A DNA stretch of 64,000 bases, taken from Microlunatus antarcticus (GTDB taxonomy: Bacteria > Actinomycetota > Actinomycetes > Propionibacteriales > Propionibacteriaceae). Below, in pieces: positions 16,360 through 24,477 of this stretch (position 1 is the stretch's first letter; each line of letters opens with the position of its first letter). A model generated the notes under the pieces. That model was not told the DNA's origin. It was given only the letters and a program-made list of their open reading frames with translations, and ran no database searches. Location: positions 744,001 through 808,000 of the forward strand of contig NZ_JACHZG010000001.1 of NCBI RefSeq assembly GCF_014193425.1, read 5' to 3'. The position numbers and the translations under genes were made by a program.

Positions 16360-17315
16360 GCGCGTCCTTCGGGAGTGGGGTGGTCGTGCTCGCGGAGGAA
16401 GGTGCCGACGACCTCGGTGAAGGCCTCGGGCTCCTCGACGTGGGGCATGTGGCTGGACTCGGGGAAGACGTGGCTGCGCACGTCGGGGATCTGGTCGACG
16501 AACGGCTGCCACACGATCGGCTTCGCCTCGTCGTACGCGCCGGCGACGACGAGCGTGGGGACGGCGATCCCGGCGACGCGGTCGACGACCGACCACTCCT
16601 TGAGGGAGCCGATCACGTGGAACTCGCTCGGCCCGTTCATCGCGTGGTAGACGGTCGGCTCGGCGTCGATCTGGTCGAAGCTCGCGGTGACCTCGGGCGG
16701 GTTGGGCACCACGCGGCAGACGTGGCGGTCGTAGAAGACCTGCTCCGCGGCGTGGTACTCCGCCGAGTCGGTCGTGCCGGCGGCCTCGTGGGCGAGCAGC
16801 GTCGCCTGGACGTCGGCGGGCAGCTCGTCGCGCAGCTCGTTGGCCGCCTGCAGCCACAGCGGCATGGAGGCCGGGCTGTCGCAGATCGAGAGCGAGAGGA
16901 TGCCGGAGTCGTCGGACAGGACGACCTCGGGGCCGAGCATCCCGCCCCAGGACTGGCCCAGCAGGTGGAAGCGGTCGGCGATGCCGAGGTGCACGACGAG
17001 CGCGCGGAGCTCGGCGACGAAGAGCTCGACGGTCCAGAAGGACGGGTCGGCGTCGGGCAGGTGCGTGCTCAGCCCGCAGCCGAGCTGGTCGTAGTGGACG
17101 ACCGCACGGCCGTCGCCGGCGAGGGCCGTCATGGCCAGGGTGTAGTTGTGCGCCGCCCCCGGTCCGCCGTGCAGGACGACGAGCGGAGCGGGTCCGTCCG
17201 CGGCGCCGTCCGGGTCGAGGGCGCCGGTCACGCGGTACCAGGTCTCGTGCCCGCGGAAGGGCATCGTCCCCGTCGTGACGGGCAGGGTCTGCGACCCCAC
17301 TTCTAGACTGCTCAT
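16356..17315 (-). CDS. Proline iminopeptidase/L-amino-acid amidase-type alpha/beta hydrolase
   Basis: The 319-residue S33-type alpha/beta hydrolase has the oxyanion segment VVLHGGPGAAHNY, the nucleophile elbow GQSWGG, a C-terminal Asp in AGAYDEA and a His in PESSHMPH. These features fit proline iminopeptidases and the closely related L-proline-amide and L-amino-acid amidases. ATG 17315 has a G-rich stretch upstream; a longer reading from 17357 would run into the regulatory dyad. It heads the operon with the APC permease and acetamidase and is divergent from a GntR regulator. Confidence 0.88.
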   Translation of the reverse strand: MSSLEVGSQTLPVTTGTMPFRGHETWYRVTGALDPDGAADGPAPLVVLHGGPGAAHNYTLAMTALAGDGRAVVHYDQLGCGLSTHLPDADPSFWTVELFVAELRALVVHLGIADRFHLLGQSWGGMLGPEVVLSDDSGILSLSICDSPASMPLWLQAANELRDELPADVQATLLAHEAAGTTDSAEYHAAEQVFYDRHVCRVVPNPPEVTASFDQIDAEPTVYHAMNGPSEFHVIGSLKEWSVVDRVAGIAVPTLVVAGAYDEAKPIVWQPFVDQIPDVRSHVFPESSHMPHVEEPEAFTEVVGTFLREHDHPTPEGRA

Positions 17316-17364
17316 GGTTCCGGTTCCCCCCGAGGCTGTTGCGGCCTCGGCAGTCAAACACGGT

Positions 17365-17387
17365 AAAGGTGTGGTCTCAATACCTTT
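17365..17387. promoter_or_regulatory. Candidate GntR operator AAAGGT-N11-ACCTTT
   Basis: A perfect 6-bp inverted repeat with an 11-base spacer lies in an unusually AT-rich patch between the divergent hydrolase operon (start 17315) and the GntR gene. This is where a FadR-type repressor would control both. Confidence 0.5.
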
Positions 17388-17412
17388 GGATGACGCGTCT
17401 CGTTACGGTCTT

Positions 17413-18135
17413 GTGGCTGTTGCTGGTCTGGGGCGCCCCGCGAGCGTGACCGAGGACGTGGCGAACCGCCTGGTCACGGCCATCGCCGTCGGCGCCTTCT
17501 CGCCGGGAGAACGTCTGCCCTCCGAGCGCGAGCTCGCCACGCGGCTCGAGGTCAGCCGCGTCACCGTGCGCCAGGCGCTGCTGCGGGTGAACGAGCTCGG
17601 GCTCGTCGTCGCCAAGCGCGGGCGCAACGGCGGCACGTTCGTCACCACGCAGGCGTGGGAGGACGTCGCGCCGGCGGAGGCCCGCCGGACGCTGGAGACC
17701 GAGCTGCCCCGTCTCAAGGACCTCTTCGACTACCGCTGCCTGGTGGAGGGGCTCATCGCCCGCGCCGCGGCGGAGCGCCGTACGCCGGAGCAGCGGACCC
17801 AGCTGCAGGAGGCGCTGGCCGCGTTCGCCACGACGGGGGAGGACATGGCCCTGGCCCGCGCCTGGGACCGGCGGCTGCACGGGCTGGTCTGCGCGGCGGC
17901 GGCCAACCCGCACCTCACCGCCCTGAGCGCGCACCTCACGGCCGCAGCGACGCTCGGCTTTGGCGCGGAGCCGTACGAGCCGGAGTTCTTCCAGCAGGCC
18001 CTGCACGAGCACGAGGAGCTCGTGGGCGCAGTGGTCGACGGGGCGGCCGAGCGGGCCCAGGAGATCGCCCGCGGCCACTTCGCGCTGACCTACCTGACCA
18101 TGGAGCGCAGCCTCCAGCGGGCCGCTGCGCGGTGA
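17413..18135 (+). CDS. GntR family regulator, FadR/FCD subgroup
   Basis: A winged helix (SPGERLPSERELATRLEVSR, then VTVRQALLRVNELG) is followed by an all-helical FCD effector domain with the metal-binding type residues Asp and His in ARAWDRRLHGLV and later His in LHEHEELV and RGHFALT. GTG 17413 gives 240 residues. GTG 17371 is also in frame but lies inside the candidate operator, and GTG 17446 would leave only a few residues before the domain. It is divergent from the hydrolase/permease/amidase operon, its likely target. Confidence 0.88.
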   Translation: MAVAGLGRPASVTEDVANRLVTAIAVGAFSPGERLPSERELATRLEVSRVTVRQALLRVNELGLVVAKRGRNGGTFVTTQAWEDVAPAEARRTLETELPRLKDLFDYRCLVEGLIARAAAERRTPEQRTQLQEALAAFATTGEDMALARAWDRRLHGLVCAAAANPHLTALSAHLTAAATLGFGAEPYEPEFFQQALHEHEELVGAVVDGAAERAQEIARGHFALTYLTMERSLQRAAAR

Positions 18136-18139
18136 CCCC

Positions 18140-18180
18140 TTGCTTTTCGTCAGCCACCTGACAATAATCGACAGGTACCT
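18140..18180 (+). promoter_or_regulatory. Promoter with MarR-type operator over the -10 region
   Basis: TTGCTT (18140-18145), a 17-base spacer and AATAAT (18163-18168) make a good sigma-70-type promoter 37 bases upstream of the SDR start. The dyad ACCTG (18156-18160)/CAGGT (18172-18176) brackets the -10, and an 8-bp palindrome AGGTACCT follows at 18173-18180. Repressor binding here would block transcription. The MarR gene is the second gene of the transcript. Confidence 0.6.
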
Positions 18181-18204
18181 AACGAACTAGCAGGGAGGGC
18201 ACCC

Positions 18205-18960
18205 ATGCCCACGGAACGCATCGCTCTGGTCACCGGAGCCAACCAGGGGGTCGGCCTCGAGGTCGCCACCAAGCTCGCCGCGAACGGCGTCACGGTCTAC
18301 GTCGGGTCGCGTGACCTGGCCCGGGGCGAGGCCGCGGCCGCCGGGATCGGCGACGGGGCAACCGCGATCCAGCTCGACGTCACCGACCTCGCCTCCATAG
18401 CCGCCGCGGCCGAGCGGATCCGCGCCGAGCACGGCCGGCTGGACCTGCTCGTCAGCAACGCCGGCATCTCGAACACGCGGACGGGGAGCGCCACGCCCGA
18501 CGAGATGGCCGCGTCCGGGACGGCGAGCCTCGCCTCGCTCGACGAGGTCCGGGCCATCTGGGACGTCAACGTCTTCGGCGTGCTCGCCGTCTACCAGGCG
18601 ATGCTGCCGCTGCTGCGCGAGTCGTCGGACGCCCGCATCGTCAACGTCTCGAGCGGGGTCGGCTCGCTGGCCTCGAACGCCGACCCGAGCTTCCCCTACC
18701 GGCGGATCTACGGCCCCGGGTACGCCGCGTCGAAGACGGCGGAGAACGCCATGACGCTGGCGATGATGATCGAGCTCGAGGACACCGACATCAAGATCAA
18801 CCTCGTGTCGCCCGGCTTCACGAGCACGGCGCTCAACAACTTCGCGGGCACCGAGTCGATCGAGGAGGGCTCCCGCGAGGTCGTCCGCGTCGCGCTGCTC
18901 GGCCCCGACGGCCCGACCGGCACCTTCACGCGCTGGGAGGACGCCACGATCCCGTGGTGA
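18205..18960 (+). CDS. Short-chain dehydrogenase/reductase (SDR), MarR-coupled
   Basis: The 251-residue classical SDR has TGANQGVG (residues 10-17), SNAGISN, a Ser in VNVSSGVG and the catalytic YAASK. The Arg in GSRDLARG after the second strand suggests NADPH use. A strong GGGAGGG ribosome binding site precedes ATG 18205. A clear promoter and dyad lie upstream and a MarR regulator gene follows, so expression is probably induced by a small lipophilic or toxic compound that the enzyme reduces. This pairing with MarR is a common detoxification layout; the substrate is unknown. Confidence 0.9.
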   Translation: MPTERIALVTGANQGVGLEVATKLAANGVTVYVGSRDLARGEAAAAGIGDGATAIQLDVTDLASIAAAAERIRAEHGRLDLLVSNAGISNTRTGSATPDEMAASGTASLASLDEVRAIWDVNVFGVLAVYQAMLPLLRESSDARIVNVSSGVGSLASNADPSFPYRRIYGPGYAASKTAENAMTLAMMIELEDTDIKINLVSPGFTSTALNNFAGTESIEEGSREVVRVALLGPDGPTGTFTRWEDATIPW

Positions 18961-18990
18961 GGTGAGTCCGTGGTGAGGTGGGCCCGTGGC
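18952..18990 (+). repeat. 16-base tandem duplication at the SDR/MarR junction
   Basis: CCGTGGTGAGGTGAGT (18952-18967) is repeated with three changes at 18968-18983, and a third partial copy (18984-18990) contains the GTG start of the MarR gene. The first copy contains the SDR stop codon, and the GAGGTG parts act as the ribosome binding site. Confidence 0.7.
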
Positions 18991-19462
18991 TGACGCGGAG
19001 GAACGGGACCGGCAGGACTCGGTCGGGGCGTGGGCGAAGAAGTACCACTTCGCCTCCCGCGCCCTGATCGAGTCGATCCTGCGCGAGCACGACCTCGGGC
19101 CGACCCAGTGGTACGTGCTGCACCGGCTGGTGAACGTCGGACCGACGCTGCAGCGCGACCTGGGCCAGCTCCTCCGCGTCGAGCGGGCGACGCTGAGCGG
19201 GGTGGTCGCCACCCTGGTGCGCAAGGGCCTGGTCGACCAGCAGCCCGACGCCGTCGACCAGCGGCAGCGGCTGCTGAGCGTCACGCAGGCGGGCCGCACG
19301 CTCTGGGACGGCCTGCCCGACCCCGTCGGCCTGACGCTCGCCGTGTCCTTCGTCGGCGCCGACGAGGCCGACCTCGCCGTCACCCGTCGGGTGCTGCAGG
19401 AGGCGACCCGACGGCTCGAGGAGCACCTGGCCGGTCCCGACGCCTCCGCGACCAGCGCCTGA
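18986..19462 (+). CDS. MarR family transcriptional regulator
   Basis: The 158-residue product has a winged helix typical of MarR (LGPTQWYVLHRLVNVG, LQRDLGQLLRVERATLSGVV, then LVRKGLVDQQPDAVDQRQ) flanked by dimerisation helices. GTG 18986 follows GAGGTGGG. It is 25 bases behind the SDR gene and surely co-transcribed, so it probably represses the shared promoter at 18140-18168 until a ligand binds. Confidence 0.92.
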   Translation: MADAEERDRQDSVGAWAKKYHFASRALIESILREHDLGPTQWYVLHRLVNVGPTLQRDLGQLLRVERATLSGVVATLVRKGLVDQQPDAVDQRQRLLSVTQAGRTLWDGLPDPVGLTLAVSFVGADEADLAVTRRVLQEATRRLEEHLAGPDASATSA

Positions 19463-19562
19463 GCGATCGGTCGTCGGGCGCCCGCTCATTTCGTGCCCCG
19501 AGATCGGGCGGCGGGCGCCGATCCACGCTCAGCCGCCGACCCCCACCTTGATCTCGGTCGGG

Positions 19563-20642
19563 CTATCGAGCAGGAAGCCCAGCGCCGAGCCCGGACAGCG
19601 CGGCGTCGACGTTGTGCTGCAGGACGTAGAGCTCGAGGTCGGGGATCGCGTGGCTCACCGCGTCGTCCAGCGCGAGCCCGGTGGGACCGGTGAGCATCCG
19701 CGCCGAGGCCAGGACGCGGTGGACGGCCTCGGCGACGACCGTCCGCACCTCGAGGGCGACGGCGTTCGTGTCGACGTCCGGCCTGGTCAGCGCCCGCCCG
19801 CCCGAGCGGACGACCGCGGCCGCCGCGACCAGGTCGGCCCGTATCTGACCCAGCCGCACCTGCTGCGCCGGGTTGGGCCGGGCGTGGAAGGCGAGCAGGA
19901 CGTCGAGCACCCGTGCGGCGCCGCCGACCCAGCAGGCGGCGACCCCGGCGCCGCCGGCCTGGAACCCGGGCCGGCCCAGGTAGAAGCCCTCGGGCCCGCG
20001 CTGCGCGGAACGCGGCACGACCACGTGGTCGACCCGGATCTCGTAGGTCCGGCTCGGCGTCATCGCGGCGGTGCGCCAGACCGTGGGGTCGACGGGCAGC
20101 CCGGTGACGTCGAGGTCGAGCAGCACGTGGCGGTCGTCGTCGAGCCAGACCGGGACGAGCGAGCGGTCGAGCAGCCCGGAGCCGGACGCGAAGCGCAGCG
20201 TGCCGTCGAGCTCGTACGTGTCGCCCCGCTCGGTCGCGCTGATGCCCGTCCGCGCGGAGCGGGAGGCCCACACCCCGTACAGGGCTCCGGGCATCGGGAC
20301 GGCGTCGGCCTGCGCCAGGATGCGGAGCGCGTCGACGTGGCCCTCGCTCAGCCGCGCGAGCGGGACGTCCGTGCGCCCGAGGGCGATCAGCTCCTCCATC
20401 ACCGCCGGCCAGGTCAGCCCGGCCCAGTCGATGCCGTCGACGAGGCCGGCCACGACGGCACGTTCCGGGGCGACGTCGGGGTGGTAGCGGTCGTACGCCG
20501 CCGGCAGCGGTCGCGCCGGCGGGAACGGCTCGGTGACCGAGAGCCCCGCGAGCGAGAGCGGCCCGGTCCCGCCGCCACCTCCCGCGGCCGCCGTGGGGCG
20601 GTCGGGGGTCGGTGACGTCGGGACCGGGCCGGAAGAGCTCAT
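19563..20642 (-). CDS. Acyl-CoA dehydrogenase-like flavoprotein
   Basis: The 359-residue product has an acyl-CoA-dehydrogenase layout: an N-terminal helical domain, a central beta domain (LDGTLRFASGSGLLDRSLVPVW, VPRSAQRGPEG) and a C-terminal four-helix region (RSGGRALTRPDVD, LDDAVSHAIPDLELYVLQHNVDAAL). The first 40 residues are Pro/Gly-rich. The usual catalytic Glu is not evident, so it may act on an unusual substrate or as an acyl-CoA-dehydrogenase-related monooxygenase. It starts 18 bases downstream of the catalase stop on the same strand. Confidence 0.75.
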   Translation of the reverse strand: MSSSGPVPTSPTPDRPTAAAGGGGGTGPLSLAGLSVTEPFPPARPLPAAYDRYHPDVAPERAVVAGLVDGIDWAGLTWPAVMEELIALGRTDVPLARLSEGHVDALRILAQADAVPMPGALYGVWASRSARTGISATERGDTYELDGTLRFASGSGLLDRSLVPVWLDDDRHVLLDLDVTGLPVDPTVWRTAAMTPSRTYEIRVDHVVVPRSAQRGPEGFYLGRPGFQAGGAGVAACWVGGAARVLDVLLAFHARPNPAQQVRLGQIRADLVAAAAVVRSGGRALTRPDVDTNAVALEVRTVVAEAVHRVLASARMLTGPTGLALDDAVSHAIPDLELYVLQHNVDAALSGLGAGLPAR

Positions 20643-20660
20643 GATCAGATCAGACCATGA

Positions 20661-21611
20661 TCAGGAGGCGGTGGTGTCCGTCTTGTTGATCGTCTCGATC
20701 TCCACCTCGGCGGTGGCCTGGATCAGGGCGAGCAGTTCGGGGTCGAGACCCGGGGCGAACTCCTCCTTGCGCTCGGGCGAGATCGTCACGGGGACGCCGT
20801 CCGGCATGACCGCGGTGCTCAGCTCGGTGCCGTCGTTGCTCGGCGAGGCACCGCGGTAGAGCTTGGCCGCCTGGCTGGCGCCGTCCACGTCGAACGTGTA
20901 CTGCACGCTCTGCAGACCGAGGTCGACGAGCTTCTTGACCTCGGGGAACTGCTCGGCGTTCGTCTTCGGGATCGGCAGGGTCTTGCCCCAGTCGATGCCC
21001 AGCGACTCGAGGGCCTTGGCGAAGGCGTTCTCGTGGGCCTGGTCGCGCACGATCAGGTAGGCGATGGTCGAGCGCGCCGTGGGGTTGTCGGTCATCTGGT
21101 AGATCCGGCACTTCTGCAGCCGGCCGGTGCTCTCGAGCATGAGGTTGTAGAGCAGGTCGAGCACGAGGTTGCCCGAGTTGTAGACGTACGAGCCGCTCCA
21201 CGGGTTGCCGGCCGAGTCGACCGGCAGCGCGCCCTGGGCACCCACGAGGAAGTGGTGGATGTTGCCGGTGTCCTTGGCGATGCTCAGCGGCGTCGCGCCC
21301 TTGGCGCCCGGCTCGTCGACCGGGTCGCTCTTCTTGCCCTGGTAGCCGGGTGCGCCGTCGAGGAGGCGGGAGATCGTGGTGCCGATCAGCTCGACGTGGC
21401 TGATCTCCTCGGTGCCCACGCCCTGCAGCAGGTCGCGGTAGGGCTGCGCGGAGGCGTCGCCGCGGAAGTTCATCGACTGGAAGAGGTACTGCATCATCGT
21501 GCGCATCTCGCCGAACTGGCCGCCCAGGCCCTCCTGGAGGGCGTTGGCCGCGGCCGGGTCGGGCTCGCCGGGAGCGATCTCGTTGATCAGCTGCTGGGAG
21601 TAGAGGTACAT
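20661..21611 (-). CDS. Manganese catalase
   Basis: The 316-residue non-haem catalase has the dimanganese ligands at the expected spacing: Glu35 (GEMRTMM), Glu69 and His72 (TEEISHVE), Glu160 (LMLESTGR) and His193 (RDQAHENAF). It disproportionates hydrogen peroxide in the cytoplasm as a hexamer. ATG 21611 has GAAGGAG upstream and gives the canonical MYLYSQQL start; an upstream in-frame start would add 21 unrelated residues. The adjoining acyl-CoA dehydrogenase-like gene may be a peroxide-generating or stress-linked partner. Confidence 0.95.
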   Translation of the reverse strand: MYLYSQQLINEIAPGEPDPAAANALQEGLGGQFGEMRTMMQYLFQSMNFRGDASAQPYRDLLQGVGTEEISHVELIGTTISRLLDGAPGYQGKKSDPVDEPGAKGATPLSIAKDTGNIHHFLVGAQGALPVDSAGNPWSGSYVYNSGNLVLDLLYNLMLESTGRLQKCRIYQMTDNPTARSTIAYLIVRDQAHENAFAKALESLGIDWGKTLPIPKTNAEQFPEVKKLVDLGLQSVQYTFDVDGASQAAKLYRGASPSNDGTELSTAVMPDGVPVTISPERKEEFAPGLDPELLALIQATAEVEIETINKTDTTAS

Positions 21612-21722
21612 CAGGGCTCCTTCAGGACGTGCATGAGGAGCGGCTGATCGTCGCTGCAGAACCGCAAGGCTCACGTTAGCCCGAGCCGTGCCGGACCTCC
21701 GGGGCGGTGAGGGAGACGGCCG

Positions 21723-22520
21723 TCAGCGCCCCTGGGCCGGGGCTTCCCCACGGCGGCTGAACGGCGCCTGCTGCGCTCCGCCCGGAAGACGGTCCTGCGT
21801 GTCGGCCGCGGCGCTGCCGGCGGCCGGGTTCGAAGACCGGGCCACGAGGTCGGCGGCGACCTCGGTGACCTTCGTGTTGTGGTTCTGCGACTCGCGGCGG
21901 AGCAGCCCGAAGGCCTCCTCCGCGCTGCACCCCAGCCGGCCCATCAGCAGCCCGGTGGCCAGGTCGATGGTGCGGCGCGTGTCCATCGCGTCGATCCGGT
22001 CGTCGAGCTCGAGCGAGGTGCTGACCAGCGTGTTGGCGAGCCCCACGCCGCCCGCGACCTCGAGCGCGAAGGCGCGGGCCAGGTGCCGCTGACGGTCGTC
22101 CAGCCCGTCGACGGTGGCGGCGTAGACCTTCACCACGCCCAGCACCCCGGAACGTCCGTCGACGACCGGGACGGACAGCGAGGTGCGGACGCCCAGGCTC
22201 GCGGCCTCGATGCCGTACGGGTCCCAGCGCCGGTCCCGCGCGAGGTCGGGGACGTAGTTCTCCCGACCCTCCTGGAGCGCGTCGAGGCAGGGCCCGATCC
22301 CGATCGAGTACTGCACGCGGTCGACGGCGGCGGCCAGCTCGGTGCTGGACCCCGCGGTCAGCGGCTCACCGCCCTCGACGGCGGACGTGATCGCGACCCC
22401 CGCGACGTCGCCCAGGCGCTCGTGCGTCCGCGTGGCCGCGTCCTGGAGGAAGTCCTGGACCAGCGTCAGCACCGCGGGGGACGAGACGCCCCACCGGCGG
22501 GGCGAGGAGGAGGAAGTCAC
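21723..22520 (-). CDS. GAF and ANTAR domain regulator
   Basis: The 265-residue product has an N-terminal GAF domain (about 15-165; IGIGPCLDALQEG, LSVPVVDGRSGVLGVV) followed by an ANTAR RNA-binding domain (about 170-228; IDLATGLLMGRLGCSAEEAF, then LLRRESQ). The C-terminal tail is Pro/Ala-rich and disordered. ANTAR proteins bind paired hexaloop hairpins in leader RNAs and block termination. The GAF domain would sense a small molecule or redox state. Start 22520 is the first in-frame start. No obvious partner gene is adjacent. Confidence 0.88.
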   Translation of the reverse strand: MTSSSSPRRWGVSSPAVLTLVQDFLQDAATRTHERLGDVAGVAITSAVEGGEPLTAGSSTELAAAVDRVQYSIGIGPCLDALQEGRENYVPDLARDRRWDPYGIEAASLGVRTSLSVPVVDGRSGVLGVVKVYAATVDGLDDRQRHLARAFALEVAGGVGLANTLVSTSLELDDRIDAMDTRRTIDLATGLLMGRLGCSAEEAFGLLRRESQNHNTKVTEVAADLVARSSNPAAGSAAADTQDRLPGGAQQAPFSRRGEAPAQGR

Positions 22521-22574
22521 CCCCGCATGATGACGCGCCCGACGCGTCTGGCCAAGCGTCGGCCGGACGGACCC

Positions 22575-23156
22575 TCAGGCCGCGCCGCGCGTCACGACGT
22601 CGAGCAGGAAGCCGTCGTCCTCGTGGTGGACCCGCCGCGTCCAGCCGCGCGCGACGAGCTGGGTCACGAGCTCGGTCTGCCCGCCGCGTCCGCTGAGCCA
22701 GGCGTCGGACGGCGCGCCGTCCCAGTGCACGGCGACGACCTCGGCGTCCGGCGCGGCCCGCTGGTCGACGACCGCCACCGTCGCGGCCCGGACCTCGTCC
22801 GCCAGGTAGTAGAAGACCTCGCTCAGCACGACGAGCGCGGGCGCGAACCCGTCGTCCGCGGGCGGCAGCGGTAGCGCCCGGTGACCGACCTCGACCGGCA
22901 GCCCGGCGCAGTGCTCCGCGGCGAGGCGGGCGGCGGTGGGGGAGGCGTCGCTGGCGAGCACGCGGTCGCAGCGGGCGGCGACGTCCGCGGTGAGGTGGCC
23001 GGTCCCGCAGGCCGGGTCCCACGCAGAGGTGTAGCGGGCCTGGCGCAGGGACGCGAGCACCACCGCACGCTTGCGCTGCTCGAAGAAGCTGCCGCCCACG
23101 TCCCACGGGTCCGGGTCGGCGCGGTAGTAGGCGTCGAAGTCGGGCGGTCCGCTCAC
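22575..23156 (-). CDS. SAM-dependent methyltransferase, NodS-like
   Basis: The 193-residue class I methyltransferase has motif I DPACGTGH, an acidic residue closing strand 2 (ASDASP) and the LSEVFYYL segment. The N-terminal YYRADPDPWDVGGSFFEQRKR-like region is characteristic of the NodS-like group, which N-methylates amino sugars. GTG 23156 overlaps the stop of the PIG-L gene (GTGA), so deacetylation followed by N-methylation of an amino sugar is a plausible joint activity; that is inference. Confidence 0.85.
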   Translation of the reverse strand: MSGPPDFDAYYRADPDPWDVGGSFFEQRKRAVVLASLRQARYTSAWDPACGTGHLTADVAARCDRVLASDASPTAARLAAEHCAGLPVEVGHRALPLPPADDGFAPALVVLSEVFYYLADEVRAATVAVVDQRAAPDAEVVAVHWDGAPSDAWLSGRGGQTELVTQLVARGWTRRVHHEDDGFLLDVVTRGAA

Positions 23157-23923
23157 GGCTGGCCCGGCCCGGGCAGGACCAGCAGCTGGCGGTCGTGCAG
23201 CGCGAGCAGCTCGGGCGGGATGACCGCACCCCAGCCCGGCCGGACGGGGGCGACCTGGGTGGGGAAGCACGCCACCGCCGCCTGCCGCGCGTCCTCGTCG
23301 GCGCGGTCGACCTCGACGGTGACCAGCCGGCCTCCGACGTCGGTCCGTGGGTCCGACCAGTAGGTCATCCAGAAGGGGAAGAACCAGACCGGGAGGCCCA
23401 GCCGGGCCGCGACGCGTCCCGTCGCCCGTCCGACCGTGCGGTGGTCGGGGTGCGGGTCGCCCGGGTGAGGGGCGAGCAAGACGGTCCGGTCGAGGGAACC
23501 TGCGTCGGTCACGGTCCGGGCCACGGCGGCCTCCAGCCCCTCCTCGGCCGCCTCGAGGCCGCCGTCGGGCAGCCCGTACGCGGGGCCGGCCTCCACGTCG
23601 AGGGCCGCCAGGGCGTTCCGCCACTCCACCAGCCGCTCGGCGGCGAGCCCGGGCGGCCGTGCCCCCACGTGGTCGAAGCAGGCCTCGCCGGACGTGGAGA
23701 GGACGGACCGCACGTGCCCACCGGTGCGCCGCCAGGCGGACAGCAGCCGCCCGGCCCCGATCGTCTCGTCGTCGGGGTGGGCCGAGAAGGCGAGCAGCCG
23801 GTCCCGACCTCCGGCGAGCGTGCGCAGGTCGGCCACGGACCACCGCTGGGTGGCCGCGAGGCGGTCACGCCAGACCTCGGGGGCGTGCCCGGCACGGGTC
23901 ACCGGGACGATCGGGACGCTCAC
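23153..23923 (-). CDS. PIG-L family deacetylase
   Basis: The 256-residue LmbE/PIG-L protein has the zinc-binding AFSAHPDDETIGAG near residue 44 and the later HPDH motif. The family removes N-acetyl groups from GlcNAc-type sugars, as in mycothiol and glycolipid synthesis. GTG 23923 overlaps the stop of the hexapeptide protein gene, and its own stop overlaps the methyltransferase start, giving a tight three-gene unit. It is not obviously MshB, because the mycothiol genes are absent here. Confidence 0.9.
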   Translation of the reverse strand: MSVPIVPVTRAGHAPEVWRDRLAATQRWSVADLRTLAGGRDRLLAFSAHPDDETIGAGRLLSAWRRTGGHVRSVLSTSGEACFDHVGARPPGLAAERLVEWRNALAALDVEAGPAYGLPDGGLEAAEEGLEAAVARTVTDAGSLDRTVLLAPHPGDPHPDHRTVGRATGRVAARLGLPVWFFPFWMTYWSDPRTDVGGRLVTVEVDRADEDARQAAVACFPTQVAPVRPGWGAVIPPELLALHDRQLLVLPGPGQP

Positions 23924-24441
23924 GAGCGCGAGGCCGCCCGGTGCCCGACGGCCAGCTCCTCGTACGTCGTGGCGTTGCGCACGATGTGCGCGTGCTCCTC
24001 GTCGGTGATCGCGCGGCGGACCTTGGCCGGCACGCCGGCGACGAGCGAGCGGGCCGGGACGACCGTCCCCTCGAGCACGACCGATCCGGCGGCGACGAGG
24101 GAGCCCGTGCCGATCACCGCGCCGTTGAGGACGGTGGCGTTCATGCCGATCAGGCAGTGGTTCTCGATCGTGCAGCCGTGCACCACCGCCGCGTGCCCGA
24201 CGCTGACGCCCAGCCCGATCAGCGCGGGGAAGTCGGTGTCGGTGTGGACCACCACGTTGTCCTGGAGGTTCGTGCCGCGGCCGACGACGATCTCCGCCAT
24301 GTCGCCGCGCAGCACCGCGCCGTAGAAGACGCTGGAGCGGGCGTGCAGGCGGACCTGCCCGACGACGGTGGCGTTCGGCGCCAGCCACGTCGTGGGGTCG
24401 AGCACCGGCGCGTGCTCGGCGTACGGCAGCACCAGCGGCAT
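23920..24441 (-). CDS. Gamma-carbonic-anhydrase-like hexapeptide protein
   Basis: The 173-residue left-handed beta-helix protein has repeated hexapeptide turns (VVGQVRLHARSSVFYGAVLRGD, IGTGSLVAAGSVV). Three His residues lie at the spacing used for zinc in gamma-carbonic anhydrases (VVVHTD, SVGHAAVVHG). ATG 24441 is preferred to the in-frame TTG at 24450. Relatives include PaaY, CaiE and YrdA, whose roles vary, so carbonic anhydrase activity is not certain. It heads the PIG-L/methyltransferase operon. Confidence 0.85.
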   Translation of the reverse strand: MPLVLPYAEHAPVLDPTTWLAPNATVVGQVRLHARSSVFYGAVLRGDMAEIVVGRGTNLQDNVVVHTDTDFPALIGLGVSVGHAAVVHGCTIENHCLIGMNATVLNGAVIGTGSLVAAGSVVLEGTVVPARSLVAGVPAKVRRAITDEEHAHIVRNATTYEELAVGHRAASRS

Positions 24442-24477
24442 GGAGGGCAACCTACTGGTCGGTGGTCACGGTGATCA

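Noticed and set aside
17371-17412. GTG 17371 as the GntR start
   Set aside because: It lies inside the candidate operator dyad and adds no conserved residues; 17413 or 17446 is more likely.
20640-20664. Repeated CATGATCAG between the catalase and acyl-CoA dehydrogenase genes as an attachment site
   Set aside because: Two 9-base copies 15 bases apart are too short, and no integrase or element boundary is present.
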